Shown in pieces: positions 34,594 through 43,761 of a stretch of DNA of 64,000 bases. The stretch's first letter is position 1. Every line of letters begins with the position of its first letter. The position numbers were made by a program, and so were the translations under genes. Source of the stretch: Hyphomonas chukchiensis (GTDB taxonomy: Bacteria > Pseudomonadota > Alphaproteobacteria > Caulobacterales > Hyphomonadaceae); contig NZ_AWFG01000063.1 in assembly GCF_000682695.1 (NCBI RefSeq), positions 124,001 through 188,000 on the forward strand, given 5' to 3'. The notes under the pieces are model-generated. The model was not told where the DNA came from and ran no database searches. It was given only the letters and a program-made list of their open reading frames with translations.

Positions 34594-36905
34594 GGCGCTG
34601 GCTCCTCTACATTTTCAAATATGGGGGTATCGGCAGTCGGCGTGCTGCCCATCTCGGAATCTTCACCTACGGCAGCAGGACCGCTGGCGGGCAGCCAGAC
34701 GCGCACACGCGCGCCGCGCAAACCATCCAGTCGGTTTTGCAGCGAAATGGAGCCGCCGTGGTCAGCGATAATGCGATTGACGATCGCGAGACCAAGACCG
34801 GTGCCCTTTTCCCGCGTCGTCACATAAGGTTCCAGCAGCCGGTCGCGCACATCCTGCGGAAAGCCTGGACCATTGTCCTCGATCGTAACCTCCACGCCGC
34901 CCGCGTTGACAGACAGCACGACCCGGATGTGACCATTGATATCGGAATCCTCTGGAAGTCCTTCAATCGCCTCTGCCGCATTTTTGAGGAGATTCCCGAA
35001 GGCCTGCCCCAGAAGCCGTTCGTCTCCGCGGTAGACCGCATCGTCCGCATTTGTCTCAAACTCTATTTCTACATCAGGTGACACCATGCTTTGGGAGAAG
35101 CCGGTGCCCTGCAGTAGCGAACGCATATTGAATGGAGCAACATTCGGCTTGGGCATGCGCGCAAAGGACGAAAACTCCTCCACCATCCGCCCGATATCAC
35201 CCACCTGTCGCAGGATGGTCTCGATGCAGCGATCAAAAACGCCATCGCTATCATCAATCTTGTCGGCGTAACGACGCTTGATGCGCTCCGTGGATAGCAT
35301 GATGGGGGTCAGCGGATTGCGGATCTCATGTGCGATACGGCGGGCAACATCGCGCCAGGCGAGCTGTCGCTGCGCATTTACCAGACGCGTTGTGTCGTCG
35401 AAAGTCAGCACACAGCCACCCGCCGGATCAGGCGCTGTCTTGAGGCGAATATGGCGCACTTCGCCATTGATATTGAGATCGATCGATGCATCAACCGGGG
35501 CCACCCGCTCAAGCGTATCACGCGCATAACGTTCGAACAGCGGCGCCACGTCTCCCAAAGTCTGGCCGGGCAGAACTTCACCAATTCCAAGCACTTCGCC
35601 GGCTGATCTGTTGGCCAGAGTCACGACCATGTCGCCATCCATACGGATCACGCCGGCGCTGACTTCTGCTAGCAAGGTCTCGACGAATTTACGCCGGTCC
35701 TCCTCATCCTCTCGGGCGCGGATCAACGCGTTGCGTTGCTCGGCGAGTTGCTCGGTCATGGCATTAAACGAGTTCGTCAGTGCGTAGACCTCGTCCTGCG
35801 GCCCGGACACCGGAACCCTGACGGAGAGATCACCGTCCCTGACAGTATGCGCAGCGACCGCGAGGCGGCCGATAGGGCCGGTAATGCGGCCAGCTGCTTC
35901 AAGCCCCAGCCTGCCTGCCAGCAGGAGGATGAGCGCCGCGATTTGCGCATACCCGATGGCGAATATGTACTGAAGGCGACCGCTGCGCCGCTTGGCGTTG
36001 TTGTATTGCGCCAGCGCTGCTTCAGCCTCGCGCAATTGGACGGCGGCATTCTTGTCGAAGTTCTTGACCGCATAGATATAGCCGTCCAGGGGCTCCTCGA
36101 TCCGGATAAGCGCCGTTGCGACACCCCGGTTTTCATAGAGCGTGGTGGCGATATTGCCGCTATTGGCCTCCTCAAATGCCGATTGAGGGGGCGGAACGAG
36201 GATCGGTTGCTGGACACTCTGTTCCGCAATCAGCTCGACGCCATCCGGACCGAGGACGGCAATCGTGAGAAACTCTCGAAAACCGAGCTCCGACCTCAAG
36301 CCGTCAATGAAGGCTTTGGAAGCATCCTTGGCGAGGCTGTCGGCATTGATTTCGTCATTCTCGCCGCTCGCTGCGAGTGACGTTTTCACGTCCCGCGCGA
36401 AGTTCTCGATATCGAGCGCAGCAAGTCGCACGTCCACATCGAGCGTGTTCTCGAAATTGTCGACATAGTCTTGGAAGATCTGCGCGTTCTTTTCCATGAT
36501 CGTGTCGACACGTTCACCGAGCCAGTTATCCAGCCCCCGCGTTATGAACGCCCCGATAAATATAGCGACGATCATGGCTGGTATCAGAGCGGAGAAGCCG
36601 AACAGCAGCACAAAGCGCTTGGCTAGAAGTCCCTTTCCTTCACCACGACCGCTGCGCTGGATCGAAAAGTATTCGCGCGCCACAATGATCGCGAGCACGA
36701 TAATCACGATGAAGTTTAGCCCAAGCAGCCAGGGCGTTGCGCCGGCCGTGGGATTGTCAGGATCCGCGCCTGAAATGGCGATGAAGGTTGCGAAAACGGC
36801 AACGAGCGCCGCTATGATGAAGAGCCCCTCAAAAAGGGCCCAGCTCGCCTTCGTCGCCTGTTGGCTAAGTGTATTTGACAAATCGACGTGCTCTACCGTG
36901 GCCAC
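34584..36905 (-). CDS. ntrY: NtrY sensor histidine kinase
   Basis: 773-residue membrane kinase. Three N-terminal hydrophobic segments (ALFEGLFIIAALVAVFATFIA, LLGLNFIVIIVLAIIVA, LLFGFSALIPAMIVAIFIGAF) are followed by a long periplasmic region, a fourth segment (YIFAIGYAQIAALILLLAG), HAMP (AAGRITGPIGRLAVAAHTVRDGDLSVRV) and PAS. HisKA has the phospho-His in ARRIAHEIRNPLTPIML, and HATPase follows with EDNGPGFPQDVRDRLLEPY and KGTGLGLAIVNRI. It senses redox/nitrogen-related cues and phosphorylates NtrX. An inverted repeat sits just upstream (36926-36941). Confidence 0.95.
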   Translation of the reverse strand: MATVEHVDLSNTLSQQATKASWALFEGLFIIAALVAVFATFIAISGADPDNPTAGATPWLLGLNFIVIIVLAIIVAREYFSIQRSGRGEGKGLLAKRFVLLFGFSALIPAMIVAIFIGAFITRGLDNWLGERVDTIMEKNAQIFQDYVDNFENTLDVDVRLAALDIENFARDVKTSLAASGENDEINADSLAKDASKAFIDGLRSELGFREFLTIAVLGPDGVELIAEQSVQQPILVPPPQSAFEEANSGNIATTLYENRGVATALIRIEEPLDGYIYAVKNFDKNAAVQLREAEAALAQYNNAKRRSGRLQYIFAIGYAQIAALILLLAGRLGLEAAGRITGPIGRLAVAAHTVRDGDLSVRVPVSGPQDEVYALTNSFNAMTEQLAEQRNALIRAREDEEDRRKFVETLLAEVSAGVIRMDGDMVVTLANRSAGEVLGIGEVLPGQTLGDVAPLFERYARDTLERVAPVDASIDLNINGEVRHIRLKTAPDPAGGCVLTFDDTTRLVNAQRQLAWRDVARRIAHEIRNPLTPIMLSTERIKRRYADKIDDSDGVFDRCIETILRQVGDIGRMVEEFSSFARMPKPNVAPFNMRSLLQGTGFSQSMVSPDVEIEFETNADDAVYRGDERLLGQAFGNLLKNAAEAIEGLPEDSDINGHIRVVLSVNAGGVEVTIEDNGPGFPQDVRDRLLEPYVTTREKGTGLGLAIVNRIIADHGGSISLQNRLDGLRGARVRVWLPASGPAAVGEDSEMGSTPTADTPIFENVEEPAPWR

Positions 36906-36925
36906 CCCGGCCCCGTTGCATTTAC

Positions 36926-36941
36926 GACACGCTTAAGTGTC
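36926..36941. promoter_or_regulatory. Inverted repeat GACAC-N6-GTGTC upstream of ntrY
   Basis: A perfect 5-bp-arm palindrome lies 21 bases before the ntrY ATG, in the 84-base ntrC-ntrY gap. It could be an operator giving ntrYX control separate from ntrBC. No regulator is assigned, and a 5-bp arm can occur by chance. Confidence 0.35.
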
Positions 36942-36989
36942 ACATCCGCAACAGTGGTGCACTAAAACCACAGTTTCTCGCGGCGTCAA

Positions 36990-38366
36990 TCAGTCTTCTG
37001 CAATTCCAAGGGCGTTGATCTTCGCACGCAACGTGTTCCGGTTCATGCCGAGGAGCTGGGCTGCCTTCACTTTATTGCCCGCAGTAACCGATAGAGCGAG
37101 CTTGATAAGCGGTCTCTCGACCTGATCGATAACGCGTGAATACACAGCCGAATCCTCGGAATCGCCACCCGCAATCAGGTCGCCCATCACGTAACGGTGG
37201 AGCAAGGTTTCAACATCCTTCTCGAGGCCTGCGCTGACACCCTTTTGCTCAGAGGCGCCGGCACGAAGTTCACGTTCCACATCGCGCAACGTAATCGCTT
37301 CGTCAGGGCTTAGAACGGCGAGGCGGAGAATCAGGTTCTCGAGTTCCCGCACATTTCCGGGCCAGTCATAGGCAGTCAGTAAATCAATGGCGGACTTGTC
37401 CAGGATCTTCGCGGAAAGCCCCTGGCGCTGGGCCCGAATGAGAAACGCCCGGGCAAGTTCCGGAATGTCTTCCTTGCGCAGCCGCAGGGGCGGCATGGTA
37501 AGACGCACGACATTGAGACGATAGTAGAGGTCTTCACGGAAGCGGCCCTCTTCCACGAGACGGCCAAGATTCCGCCGCGTAGACGCAATCAAACGCGCGC
37601 CGCTGGAATCGCGCAGCAGTTTGACCAGCTGTGTCTGAGCTTCCGCAGGCAGATCGCCGATCTCGTCCAGATAGAGCGTGCCGCCTTTCAGGTGGACCGC
37701 GCCGCCCTCCCCGCCTGTGCCAAAGAGTTCCTTGTTGATTTCGGCGGCCGGCAGGGCCGCCAGATCAAGCGCAACGAACTTTCCCGCTTTCGCAGCGCCC
37801 AGTTGGTGGATCGCGCGGGCCGCGAGTTCCTTACCTGTGCCGCTTTCGCCTTCAATCAGCACCGTCAGCTCGGTATTCATCACTTTGGCGATGATCCGAT
37901 AGACCTCCTGCATGGCGTCAGACCGGCCGATGAGAGGCAGGCCCGCGTCACTGATAGCCTTTTGCGCTTCCGGATTGATGGCCCGGTTTGAAGACTTCGG
38001 CGCAGATTTCAGGGCGCGCTGCACAAGGCTGGACAGCATGTCGATATCAAAAGGCTTTGGCAGATAGTCAAACGCCCCATGCTCCGCAGCGGAAGCCGCC
38101 GTCAGGATTGTGTTTTGACCACTCATGACAATGAACGGCAGTTCGGGCCGGGCCAGTTTGAGGGATGGCAGAAGATCGAAGATCGACGTCTCACCAAGGT
38201 AGACGTCCGTTACAACGACATCGCCTTCCCCGTTGCGCACCCAGCGCTCAAGAGCGTCCGTCGAACTCGTCGCGCGGACATCATATCCGGCCGCCACCAG
38301 CGTCTGGTTTACAACCAGTCGAATGCTCGCATCGTCTTCAGCAAGAAGTACTGTCTTGTCAGCCAT
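36990..38366 (-). CDS. ntrC: Nitrogen regulation response regulator NtrC lacking GAFTGA
   Basis: 459-residue regulator paired with NtrB. Receiver domain (TVLLAEDDASIRLVV, phospho-Asp in VVVTDVYLGE, Lys in YLPKPFD). AAA+ domain with Walker A IEGESGTGKELAARAIH, Walker B LYLDEIGDLP and Arg finger region EGRFREDLYYRLNVV. C-terminal Fis-type HTH (NKVKAAQLLGMNRNTLRAKINAL). Between ELFG and GGTLYLDEIGD the normal GAFTGA loop is deleted (TGGEGGAVHLK remains), so sigma-54 remodelling is unlikely. The start at 38366 overlaps ntrB by 8 bases; an ATG at 38378 sits directly after GGAG. Confidence 0.94.
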   Translation of the reverse strand: MADKTVLLAEDDASIRLVVNQTLVAAGYDVRATSSTDALERWVRNGEGDVVVTDVYLGETSIFDLLPSLKLARPELPFIVMSGQNTILTAASAAEHGAFDYLPKPFDIDMLSSLVQRALKSAPKSSNRAINPEAQKAISDAGLPLIGRSDAMQEVYRIIAKVMNTELTVLIEGESGTGKELAARAIHQLGAAKAGKFVALDLAALPAAEINKELFGTGGEGGAVHLKGGTLYLDEIGDLPAEAQTQLVKLLRDSSGARLIASTRRNLGRLVEEGRFREDLYYRLNVVRLTMPPLRLRKEDIPELARAFLIRAQRQGLSAKILDKSAIDLLTAYDWPGNVRELENLILRLAVLSPDEAITLRDVERELRAGASEQKGVSAGLEKDVETLLHRYVMGDLIAGGDSEDSAVYSRVIDQVERPLIKLALSVTAGNKVKAAQLLGMNRNTLRAKINALGIAED

Positions 38367-39429
38367 GCTCTGTTCCATCTCCAAGCGGCAGCAGCACTGT
38401 GAACCGGGTGGACCCCGGTTCGCTATCTACCCGTATTTGTCCGCCGTGCGCTGTCACGACTTCACTCACTATCGAGAGCCCAAGGCCTCGCGCACCTGAT
38501 TTGGAACTCTGGAAGACATCAAAGATCGTCGCTTGCCGCTCACGCGGGATGCCCTTTCCATCGTCCTCGATTGTTATCAGCATTGCCCGGCGCAGGCCGG
38601 CGCCAAGGCGCGCTTGCTTCATGGCAAGCCCTGCTGCGTAGGCGGTGCGTATTGTTACATTGCCAGTTCCGCCATTCTCGACAGCCGCTTCAACAGCGTT
38701 CCGCATGATATTGTGGAAGGCCTGTTGCAGGTGATCTGAATCCCCAACAACGTCCGGCAAAGAAGGATCGAACACCCGCTGGAATGTGACCTTCGGACCA
38801 TTCGCTGCCCGTTCTGCGGCGATAATCTTGTCGAGCAGCGCATGGATATTGAAAGGCTGCAACCGCGGCGCCGAAAACAGCTCGAACGCGGAGAGGCGAT
38901 TGACCAGTCGCTCGATCCTGCGGGCTTCGTCCTTGATGATATCCAGCAGTTCACTTTGGTCAGCCTGGCCCTGGCGCTCGAGCAACTGAGCAGCGCCAAT
39001 GATACCCGCCAGTGGGTTCTTGACCTCATGCCCGAGGATCCGGCCAAACCCGGCTGCGCCAGCCACAGAGTCACTGCTTTCGCGTGAAGGTGTTTCCGCG
39101 AGCGCCAGAACAAAGGCGCCGCGGTCTGCACTGCGAACCCGAATGTCGCAGATGATACGCGAATGCATGCCTGGGCCCGAAATCGGTGTGCCGGGTGCCA
39201 TGATGTCGCCAGCTTGTCGCTGCGCGCGATCAATCAGCTCGAAGAGCGGAGAGTCATGGTAGATGACTTCGCTCAGTGGCCGTCCGGCCAGCGCCCGGCG
39301 GGACATTTTTAGGAGTGACTCAGCCGCCGGGTTGGCCTCAAGAATGCGGCGGCGCGCATCGATCAGGACGAGAGCGACGGGAGAGAGTTCACCCAGCATT
39401 GGCGGTCTCAGGGTTGCAAGTGATGCCAT
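38359..39429 (-). CDS. ntrB: Nitrogen regulation sensor kinase NtrB
   Basis: 356-residue cytoplasmic kinase/phosphatase that relays GlnB/PII nitrogen status to NtrC. PAS domain about 15-110 (ALVLIDARRRILEANPAAESLL). HisKA has His134 in GHEVKNPLAGIIGAAQLL. The HATPase has the N box FHNIMRNAVEAA, G1 EDDGKGIPRE and G2 GARGLGLSIVSEVV. No transmembrane segment is seen. It follows dusB by 2 bases and overlaps ntrC, the standard nifR3-ntrB-ntrC operon. Confidence 0.95.
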   Translation of the reverse strand: MASLATLRPPMLGELSPVALVLIDARRRILEANPAAESLLKMSRRALAGRPLSEVIYHDSPLFELIDRAQRQAGDIMAPGTPISGPGMHSRIICDIRVRSADRGAFVLALAETPSRESSDSVAGAAGFGRILGHEVKNPLAGIIGAAQLLERQGQADQSELLDIIKDEARRIERLVNRLSAFELFSAPRLQPFNIHALLDKIIAAERAANGPKVTFQRVFDPSLPDVVGDSDHLQQAFHNIMRNAVEAAVENGGTGNVTIRTAYAAGLAMKQARLGAGLRRAMLITIEDDGKGIPRERQATIFDVFQSSKSGARGLGLSIVSEVVTAHGGQIRVDSEPGSTRFTVLLPLGDGTEHG

Positions 39430-39431
39430 CG

Positions 39432-40421
39432 TTAAGCGGCCTCAAGCAGTTGGGGTTTCAGATAAAGTGTCTTCAGCGATTTAATCAGCTCAGCCGGATC
39501 GGCTATCTGGCAAAGAGCGGACCGAAGGGCCCTGCGGCGGTCGTCCGGCAAGGGCAGTTCAAGAGCGTCTATTGCAGCCGACACGTGCTTTCGAACAGTT
39601 CGGACGACCAGGGACCCGCCGTAGAGGTCAACTGAGTCTCTCACCTGCTCGGCGAGGCTATCGAACTGCTCGGCAAGATCCGGGCGCTTGTAGGGTTTTG
39701 CATCAAGGCCGGCCGCTATTTCAGCGGGAAGCCATGGCTTCCCCATTGCTGCACGCCCAATCATGACGCCGTGGGCACCCGATTGCGCAAGCGCATTGCG
39801 GGCATCTTCGAGTGAACTGATATCGCCATTCACAATGACGGGGACGGAGACTGCCTCGACAGTTGGTCTCACGGCGGCCCAGTTAGCTGCGCCTGTATAG
39901 AACTGGCAGCGGGTACGGCCATGTACCGCTATCATTCGAACGCCCAGATCCTCAGCAATACGGGCCAGTTCCGGGGCATTCAGGCTGTCATCATCCCACC
40001 CAAGGCGCATCTTGAGGGTTACGGGCGTTCCGTTCGCTCCCTCAAGCGCCGATTCGATGATACTTGTCGCAAGCGGGATATCCTGCATAAGAGCAGACCC
40101 GGACTGGCCTCCAGTCACTTGTTTGGATGGGCAACCCATATTGATATCAATGACATCAACACCAGCCTCACGCATCAAAGCGGAACCTGCAAGCATATCT
40201 ACAGGACGGCGCGCTGCGAGCTGCACGATCCACTTGCCTGCCCCATCGTGGCGGCAGGTGCGACGAACCATATCCGGGCGGGCAGAGGCCAGCGTCTCGC
40301 TGGCCACCATTTCAGACACAACAGCTGGCGCACCGAACCGCACAGCCTGGCGCCGCATCGGCGCGTCCGTTGCGCCGGACATGGGCGCGAGCCAGACTTG
40401 GGGTGCCTTAAAAACAGTCAT
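39432..40421 (-). CDS. dusB: tRNA dihydrouridine synthase B (NifR3)
   Basis: 329-residue FMN-dependent enzyme reducing uridine in tRNA D-loops. TIM-barrel start [24 protein letters not shown], catalytic Cys segment [23 protein letters not shown], tRNA/FMN-binding [19 protein letters not shown], and phosphate site [34 protein letters not shown]. The start at 40421 is chosen because upstream codons read as low-complexity leader; an ATG at 40445 is the alternative. It leads the ntr operon and is divergent from ispDF. Confidence 0.95.
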   Translation of the reverse strand: MTVFKAPQVWLAPMSGATDAPMRRQAVRFGAPAVVSEMVASETLASARPDMVRRTCRHDGAGKWIVQLAARRPVDMLAGSALMREAGVDVIDINMGCPSKQVTGGQSGSALMQDIPLATSIIESALEGANGTPVTLKMRLGWDDDSLNAPELARIAEDLGVRMIAVHGRTRCQFYTGAANWAAVRPTVEAVSVPVIVNGDISSLEDARNALAQSGAHGVMIGRAAMGKPWLPAEIAAGLDAKPYKRPDLAEQFDSLAEQVRDSVDLYGGSLVVRTVRKHVSAAIDALELPLPDDRRRALRSALCQIADPAELIKSLKTLYLKPQLLEAA

Positions 40422-40541
40422 AAGGCTATTGTTCCGACTTTTCATTTCTTCGCAAGTGCACAAAAGACGCGCATCTGTACAAAAATTCATGTTCGGAAAG
40501 GCCTTTAATACGTTTTGGCAACCTCCCCGGGAAACCCGTTT

Positions 40542-41684
40542 ATGTCACAGGTAGCCGCGATCATCGTTGCCGGTGGAAAGGGCATCCGCGCGGGTCGCGC
40601 AGGGCCGAAGCAATATGAATCCCTTCTCGGGCGAAAAGTGCTCGAATGGTCGATTGAAGCCTTCCTTCAACATCCCGATGTGGACCATTTGGTGGTCGTT
40701 TCCGGGACCGGTCAGGGTAAGTTCGGACCGTTCCCGGGCACTTCATGGGTGTCTGGTGGGGATTCCCGGACCCAATCGGTCCGCAACGGCCTTGCAGCGC
40801 TCGACTTGCCGCCGGAAACTCCCGTCCTTATCCATGATGCCGCCCGCCCCGGCCTTAGCCAGAGCATGATCAGCGCCCTCATCGCGGCACTCGAAACGGC
40901 AGATGCCGTTGCCCCCGCCCTCCCCGTTCCGGATGCCCTCAAAACCGAGCGGAATGGTAAACTTGAAACCGTGCCCCGCGAGGGCCTGTTTCGCGTCCAG
41001 ACCCCTCAGGCCTTCCGGCTGGGCGCCATCCGCGCGGCGCTCGATGCATCCAATGGCGATCTGGTCGATGACCTTGCAGCCATGGAAGCCACGGGCGCGA
41101 AGGTTGAACTGATCCCTGGCGACGAGCGCCTGCACAAGATCACCTATCCGGAGGATTTCGACTTGGTGGCAAAACTGATGAGCCCAGCCGCTGCTGCACC
41201 ACGCGTGGGCAAGGGATTCGATGTTCATGCGTTCGAGCCGGGAGATCATGTCACGCTGTGCGGTGTCGCCATCCCGCATAGTGCCAAGCTCAAGGGCCAC
41301 TCAGATGCGGATGCCGCCTGGCACGCCCTGACGGACGCCATTCTGGGCGCTGTTGCGCTGGGAGATATCGGTGACCATTTCCCGCCTTCAGATGAGCGGT
41401 GGAAGAATGCCGATAGCGCCATCTTCCTGCAGGAGGCGATCCGGCTGGCTGGCGCTGAAGGTTATGCGGTTTCGAGCTGTGACATCACCGTGATCTGCGA
41501 AGCGCCGAAGGTGAAGCCGCACCGGGAGGCAATGCGCAGCCGTACAGCCGAACTGATGGGACTGCCGCTTTCGGCCGTCAGCGTGAAGGCGACGACGACG
41601 GAGGGATTGGGCTTTACCGGGCGACGCGAGGGAATAGCGGCAGAGGCCATCGCGGTGCTGGTGCCATCGAACCAGCCGCGCTAA
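40542..41684 (+). CDS. ispDF: Bifunctional MEP cytidylyltransferase / MEcPP synthase
   Basis: 380-residue fusion of two non-isoprenoid-mevalonate (MEP) pathway enzymes. IspD half (about 1-215): [22 protein letters not shown] nucleotide site, [13 protein letters not shown], and [15 protein letters not shown]. IspF half (about 220-380): [25 protein letters not shown] with the zinc His, [21 protein letters not shown], and [20 protein letters not shown]. The fusion is common in alphaproteobacteria. The ATG at 40542 begins [12 protein letters not shown]; an upstream TTG is less likely. It is followed by pncC nine bases later. Confidence 0.96.
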   Translation: MSQVAAIIVAGGKGIRAGRAGPKQYESLLGRKVLEWSIEAFLQHPDVDHLVVVSGTGQGKFGPFPGTSWVSGGDSRTQSVRNGLAALDLPPETPVLIHDAARPGLSQSMISALIAALETADAVAPALPVPDALKTERNGKLETVPREGLFRVQTPQAFRLGAIRAALDASNGDLVDDLAAMEATGAKVELIPGDERLHKITYPEDFDLVAKLMSPAAAAPRVGKGFDVHAFEPGDHVTLCGVAIPHSAKLKGHSDADAAWHALTDAILGAVALGDIGDHFPPSDERWKNADSAIFLQEAIRLAGAEGYAVSSCDITVICEAPKVKPHREAMRSRTAELMGLPLSAVSVKATTTEGLGFTGRREGIAAEAIAVLVPSNQPR

Positions 41685-41693
41685 TCTCCGGCC

Positions 41694-42185
41694 ATGTTTC
41701 CAGATCGTCTCCGAAATCTCGCCATGCTGATCCTTGATGATGCCGAACAGGCACGGCTCAAGATCTGCACGGCCGAAAGCTGCACGGGCGGCCTGCTCGC
41801 TGCCCTGTTCACCGACATTCCCGGCTCGTCCAGCGTCTTCGAGCGCGGGTTCGTGACGTATTCGAACCGCGCGAAGGAAGAAATGCTGGGCATTGCGGGT
41901 GATGTGCTGGCCGATTATGGCGCCGTGTCAGAGCCCGTAGCCCGGATGATGGCGGAAGGCGCGCTGGAAGCCAGCCGCGCCAATATTGCCGTTGCCATCA
42001 CCGGCGTCGCCGGCCCGGGCGGCGGCACGCGGATGAAGCCGGTGGGCACGGTTCATATTGCCTGTGCCCGCGAGAACCGCGCCGTGGTTCACGAGATGAT
42101 CCAGGTCGGCGAGATCAGTCGGCAGGATATCAGAATGGCCGCCGTGGAGACGGCGCTGAACCTCATACAGGTACAGATGCGCTAG
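41694..42185 (+). CDS. pncC: Nicotinamide-nucleotide amidase (CinA C-terminal domain)
   Basis: 163-residue stand-alone CinA-C protein that deamidates nicotinamide mononucleotide to nicotinate mononucleotide for NAD recycling. The signature KICTAESCTGGLLAALFTDIPGSS includes the catalytic Ser, VTYSNRAKEEMLG follows, and ITGVAGPGGGTRMKPVGTVHIA is the glycine-rich loop. It has no N-terminal CinA (MoaB-like) domain, which is normal for the short form. It follows ispDF closely and overlaps the convergent ratA by 23 bases at the C-terminal ends. Confidence 0.93.
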   Translation: MFPDRLRNLAMLILDDAEQARLKICTAESCTGGLLAALFTDIPGSSSVFERGFVTYSNRAKEEMLGIAGDVLADYGAVSEPVARMMAEGALEASRANIAVAITGVAGPGGGTRMKPVGTVHIACARENRAVVHEMIQVGEISRQDIRMAAVETALNLIQVQMR

Positions 42186-42639
42186 GCGCTGCACCAAAAC
42201 GCTTCTGCGCTTCGGCGAGGAATGCGCTCATGATGCGGTCCACAGCTATGTCGTGATTGGCAGCCGCCAGCATGGCAATGAGCACATTGCGAAACTCGTA
42301 TTTGATTTCGAGAGCAATGTCGGAGCCACCCCGCTCCACGGGCGTAATCGTCCACTGCGCTCTCAAGGCCCGAAAGGGGCCTTTGATAAGGCTGGCAACG
42401 ACTGTGCCGGCGGCCGGGTCTGCAACCACGCCAGTCGAAAAGCGCTCAACAAATCCCTTGAAGCCAACCACTGCATCGCCCTGGCAATGCGTGGCGCCGG
42501 TTTCATCAAGCCTGACATTGGAAACACGCATGGCCGTGATCCATTTGATGAAGTCGGGATACCGGCCAATATCCGATACGAGATCGAACGCCTGTGCCGG
42601 CGTATAGGGCACGCGGACCGATTTGGAGAAACGGGGCAT
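42163..42639 (-). CDS. RatA/COQ10-type START domain protein
   Basis: 158-residue START/Bet-v-1-fold protein. The family opening PRFSKSVRVPYTPAQAFDLVSDIGRYPDFIKWI is clear, followed by GFKGFVERFSTGVVADPAAGTV and DIALEIKYEFRNVLIAMLAAANHDIAV. Homologues act as ubiquinone-binding COQ10 proteins; in E. coli the same family is named RatA, a ribosome-association toxin. The quinone role is more likely here, inferred from the lipA context in alphaproteobacteria. The ATG follows the lipA stop after one base. A longer reading into lipA is rejected. Confidence 0.9.
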   Translation of the reverse strand: MPRFSKSVRVPYTPAQAFDLVSDIGRYPDFIKWITAMRVSNVRLDETGATHCQGDAVVGFKGFVERFSTGVVADPAAGTVVASLIKGPFRALRAQWTITPVERGGSDIALEIKYEFRNVLIAMLAAANHDIAVDRIMSAFLAEAQKRFGAAPSASVPV

Positions 42640-42640
42640 C

Positions 42641-43612
42641 TTATGCCGTTTGGACTGCGAGCTTGGCTTCGCGCGCGGCGCGCATGCGGGCGAAGTCTTC
42701 ACCGGCATGATAGCTCGACCGCGTCAGCGGGGTGGCCGACACCATCAGGAAGCCTTTGGCGCGGGCGATCTCTTCGAGCGCCTTGAACTCTTCCGGCGTC
42801 ACAAACCGGTCAATGGCGGCATGCTTACGGGTCGGCTGGAGGTATTGGCCGATGGTGAGGAAGTCGACACCCGCAGAGCGCATGTCATCCATGACCTGCA
42901 TGACCTCTTCCTTCGTCTCGCCGAGACCGACCATGAGGCCCGACTTGGTGAATTGCGACGGGTCGCGGTCTTTGACTTTCTGAAGCAGCCGAAGCGAATG
43001 GTAGTATCGCGCGCCGGGCCGGATCGAGAGGTAAAGGCGCGGGACGGTTTCGAGATTGTGATTGAACACGTCAGGCCGCGCGTCAATGACCCGGTTCTCC
43101 CAGCCATCCTTGCGCAGGAAGTCCGGCGTCAGGATCTCGATCGTCGTGCCCGGAGAGGCGGCCCGAATCGCGTTGATGACGTGGACGAAGTGCATCGCGC
43201 CGCCATCTTCAAGGTCATCCCGGTCCACTGACGTGATAACGACGTGCTCAAGGCCCATTTCGGCGACCGCTTCCCCTACGCGGCGCGGCTCATCTGCATC
43301 GAGGCCCGCAGGCGGTTTGCCGGTAGACACGTTGCAGAAGGAGCAGGCACGGGTGCAAACATCGCCCATGATCATCATGGTGGCGTGCTTCTTCTCCCAG
43401 CATTCGCCGATATTCGGACAGCCGGCTTCCTCACAAACCGTAATAAGGCCTTTGGACTTCACGATTTCACGCGTTTCGGCATAGCCGGCCGATGTCGGCG
43501 CCTTTACGCGAATCCAGTCCGGTTTGCGCAGGATAGGTGTGTCAGGGCGCGCCTGCTTTTCCGGATGCCGATGCTTGCGACCGGATGGGGTGAGATCAAT
43601 AAGTGTTGCCAT
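42641..43612 (-). CDS. lipA: Lipoyl synthase
   Basis: 323-residue radical SAM enzyme inserting two sulfurs into octanoyl-lysine, supplying lipoate for PDH (encoded at the left edge of the window) and related complexes. The auxiliary cluster motif [12 protein letters not shown] and the radical SAM motif CTRACSFC are both intact. [34 protein letters not shown] and the C-terminal [10 protein letters not shown] complete the family. The ATG at 43612 begins [11 protein letters not shown]; the longer in-frame reading is not family-like. It is followed by the RatA/COQ10 gene. Confidence 0.97.
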   Translation of the reverse strand: MATLIDLTPSGRKHRHPEKQARPDTPILRKPDWIRVKAPTSAGYAETREIVKSKGLITVCEEAGCPNIGECWEKKHATMMIMGDVCTRACSFCNVSTGKPPAGLDADEPRRVGEAVAEMGLEHVVITSVDRDDLEDGGAMHFVHVINAIRAASPGTTIEILTPDFLRKDGWENRVIDARPDVFNHNLETVPRLYLSIRPGARYYHSLRLLQKVKDRDPSQFTKSGLMVGLGETKEEVMQVMDDMRSAGVDFLTIGQYLQPTRKHAAIDRFVTPEEFKALEEIARAKGFLMVSATPLTRSSYHAGEDFARMRAAREAKLAVQTA

Positions 43613-43652
43613 GGGCGGAAGATGGACGCGGCGACCCGATTCATCAAGGGAA

Positions 43653-43684
43653 ATGCAGCGCAGGCTGCATATGCAAACTTGCAT
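43653..43684. promoter_or_regulatory. Tandem ATGCA-type inverted repeats between lipA and acyl-CoA synthetase
   Basis: Two adjacent palindromes abut: ATGCAG-N6-CTGCAT (43653-43670) and ATGCAA-N2-TTGCAT (43671-43684). All four half-sites share ATGCA. They lie 41 bases upstream of lipA, divergent from the acyl-CoA synthetase start at 43762. The array looks like a protein-binding operator; the regulator is unknown. Confidence 0.55.
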
Positions 43685-43761
43685 TATCGGTTGCGTCGAG
43701 GCCCTTACGTGACAAAATGTTACAAAAGTGAGTGCAACTCACGAAGTCAAAGGGCCCTTGT

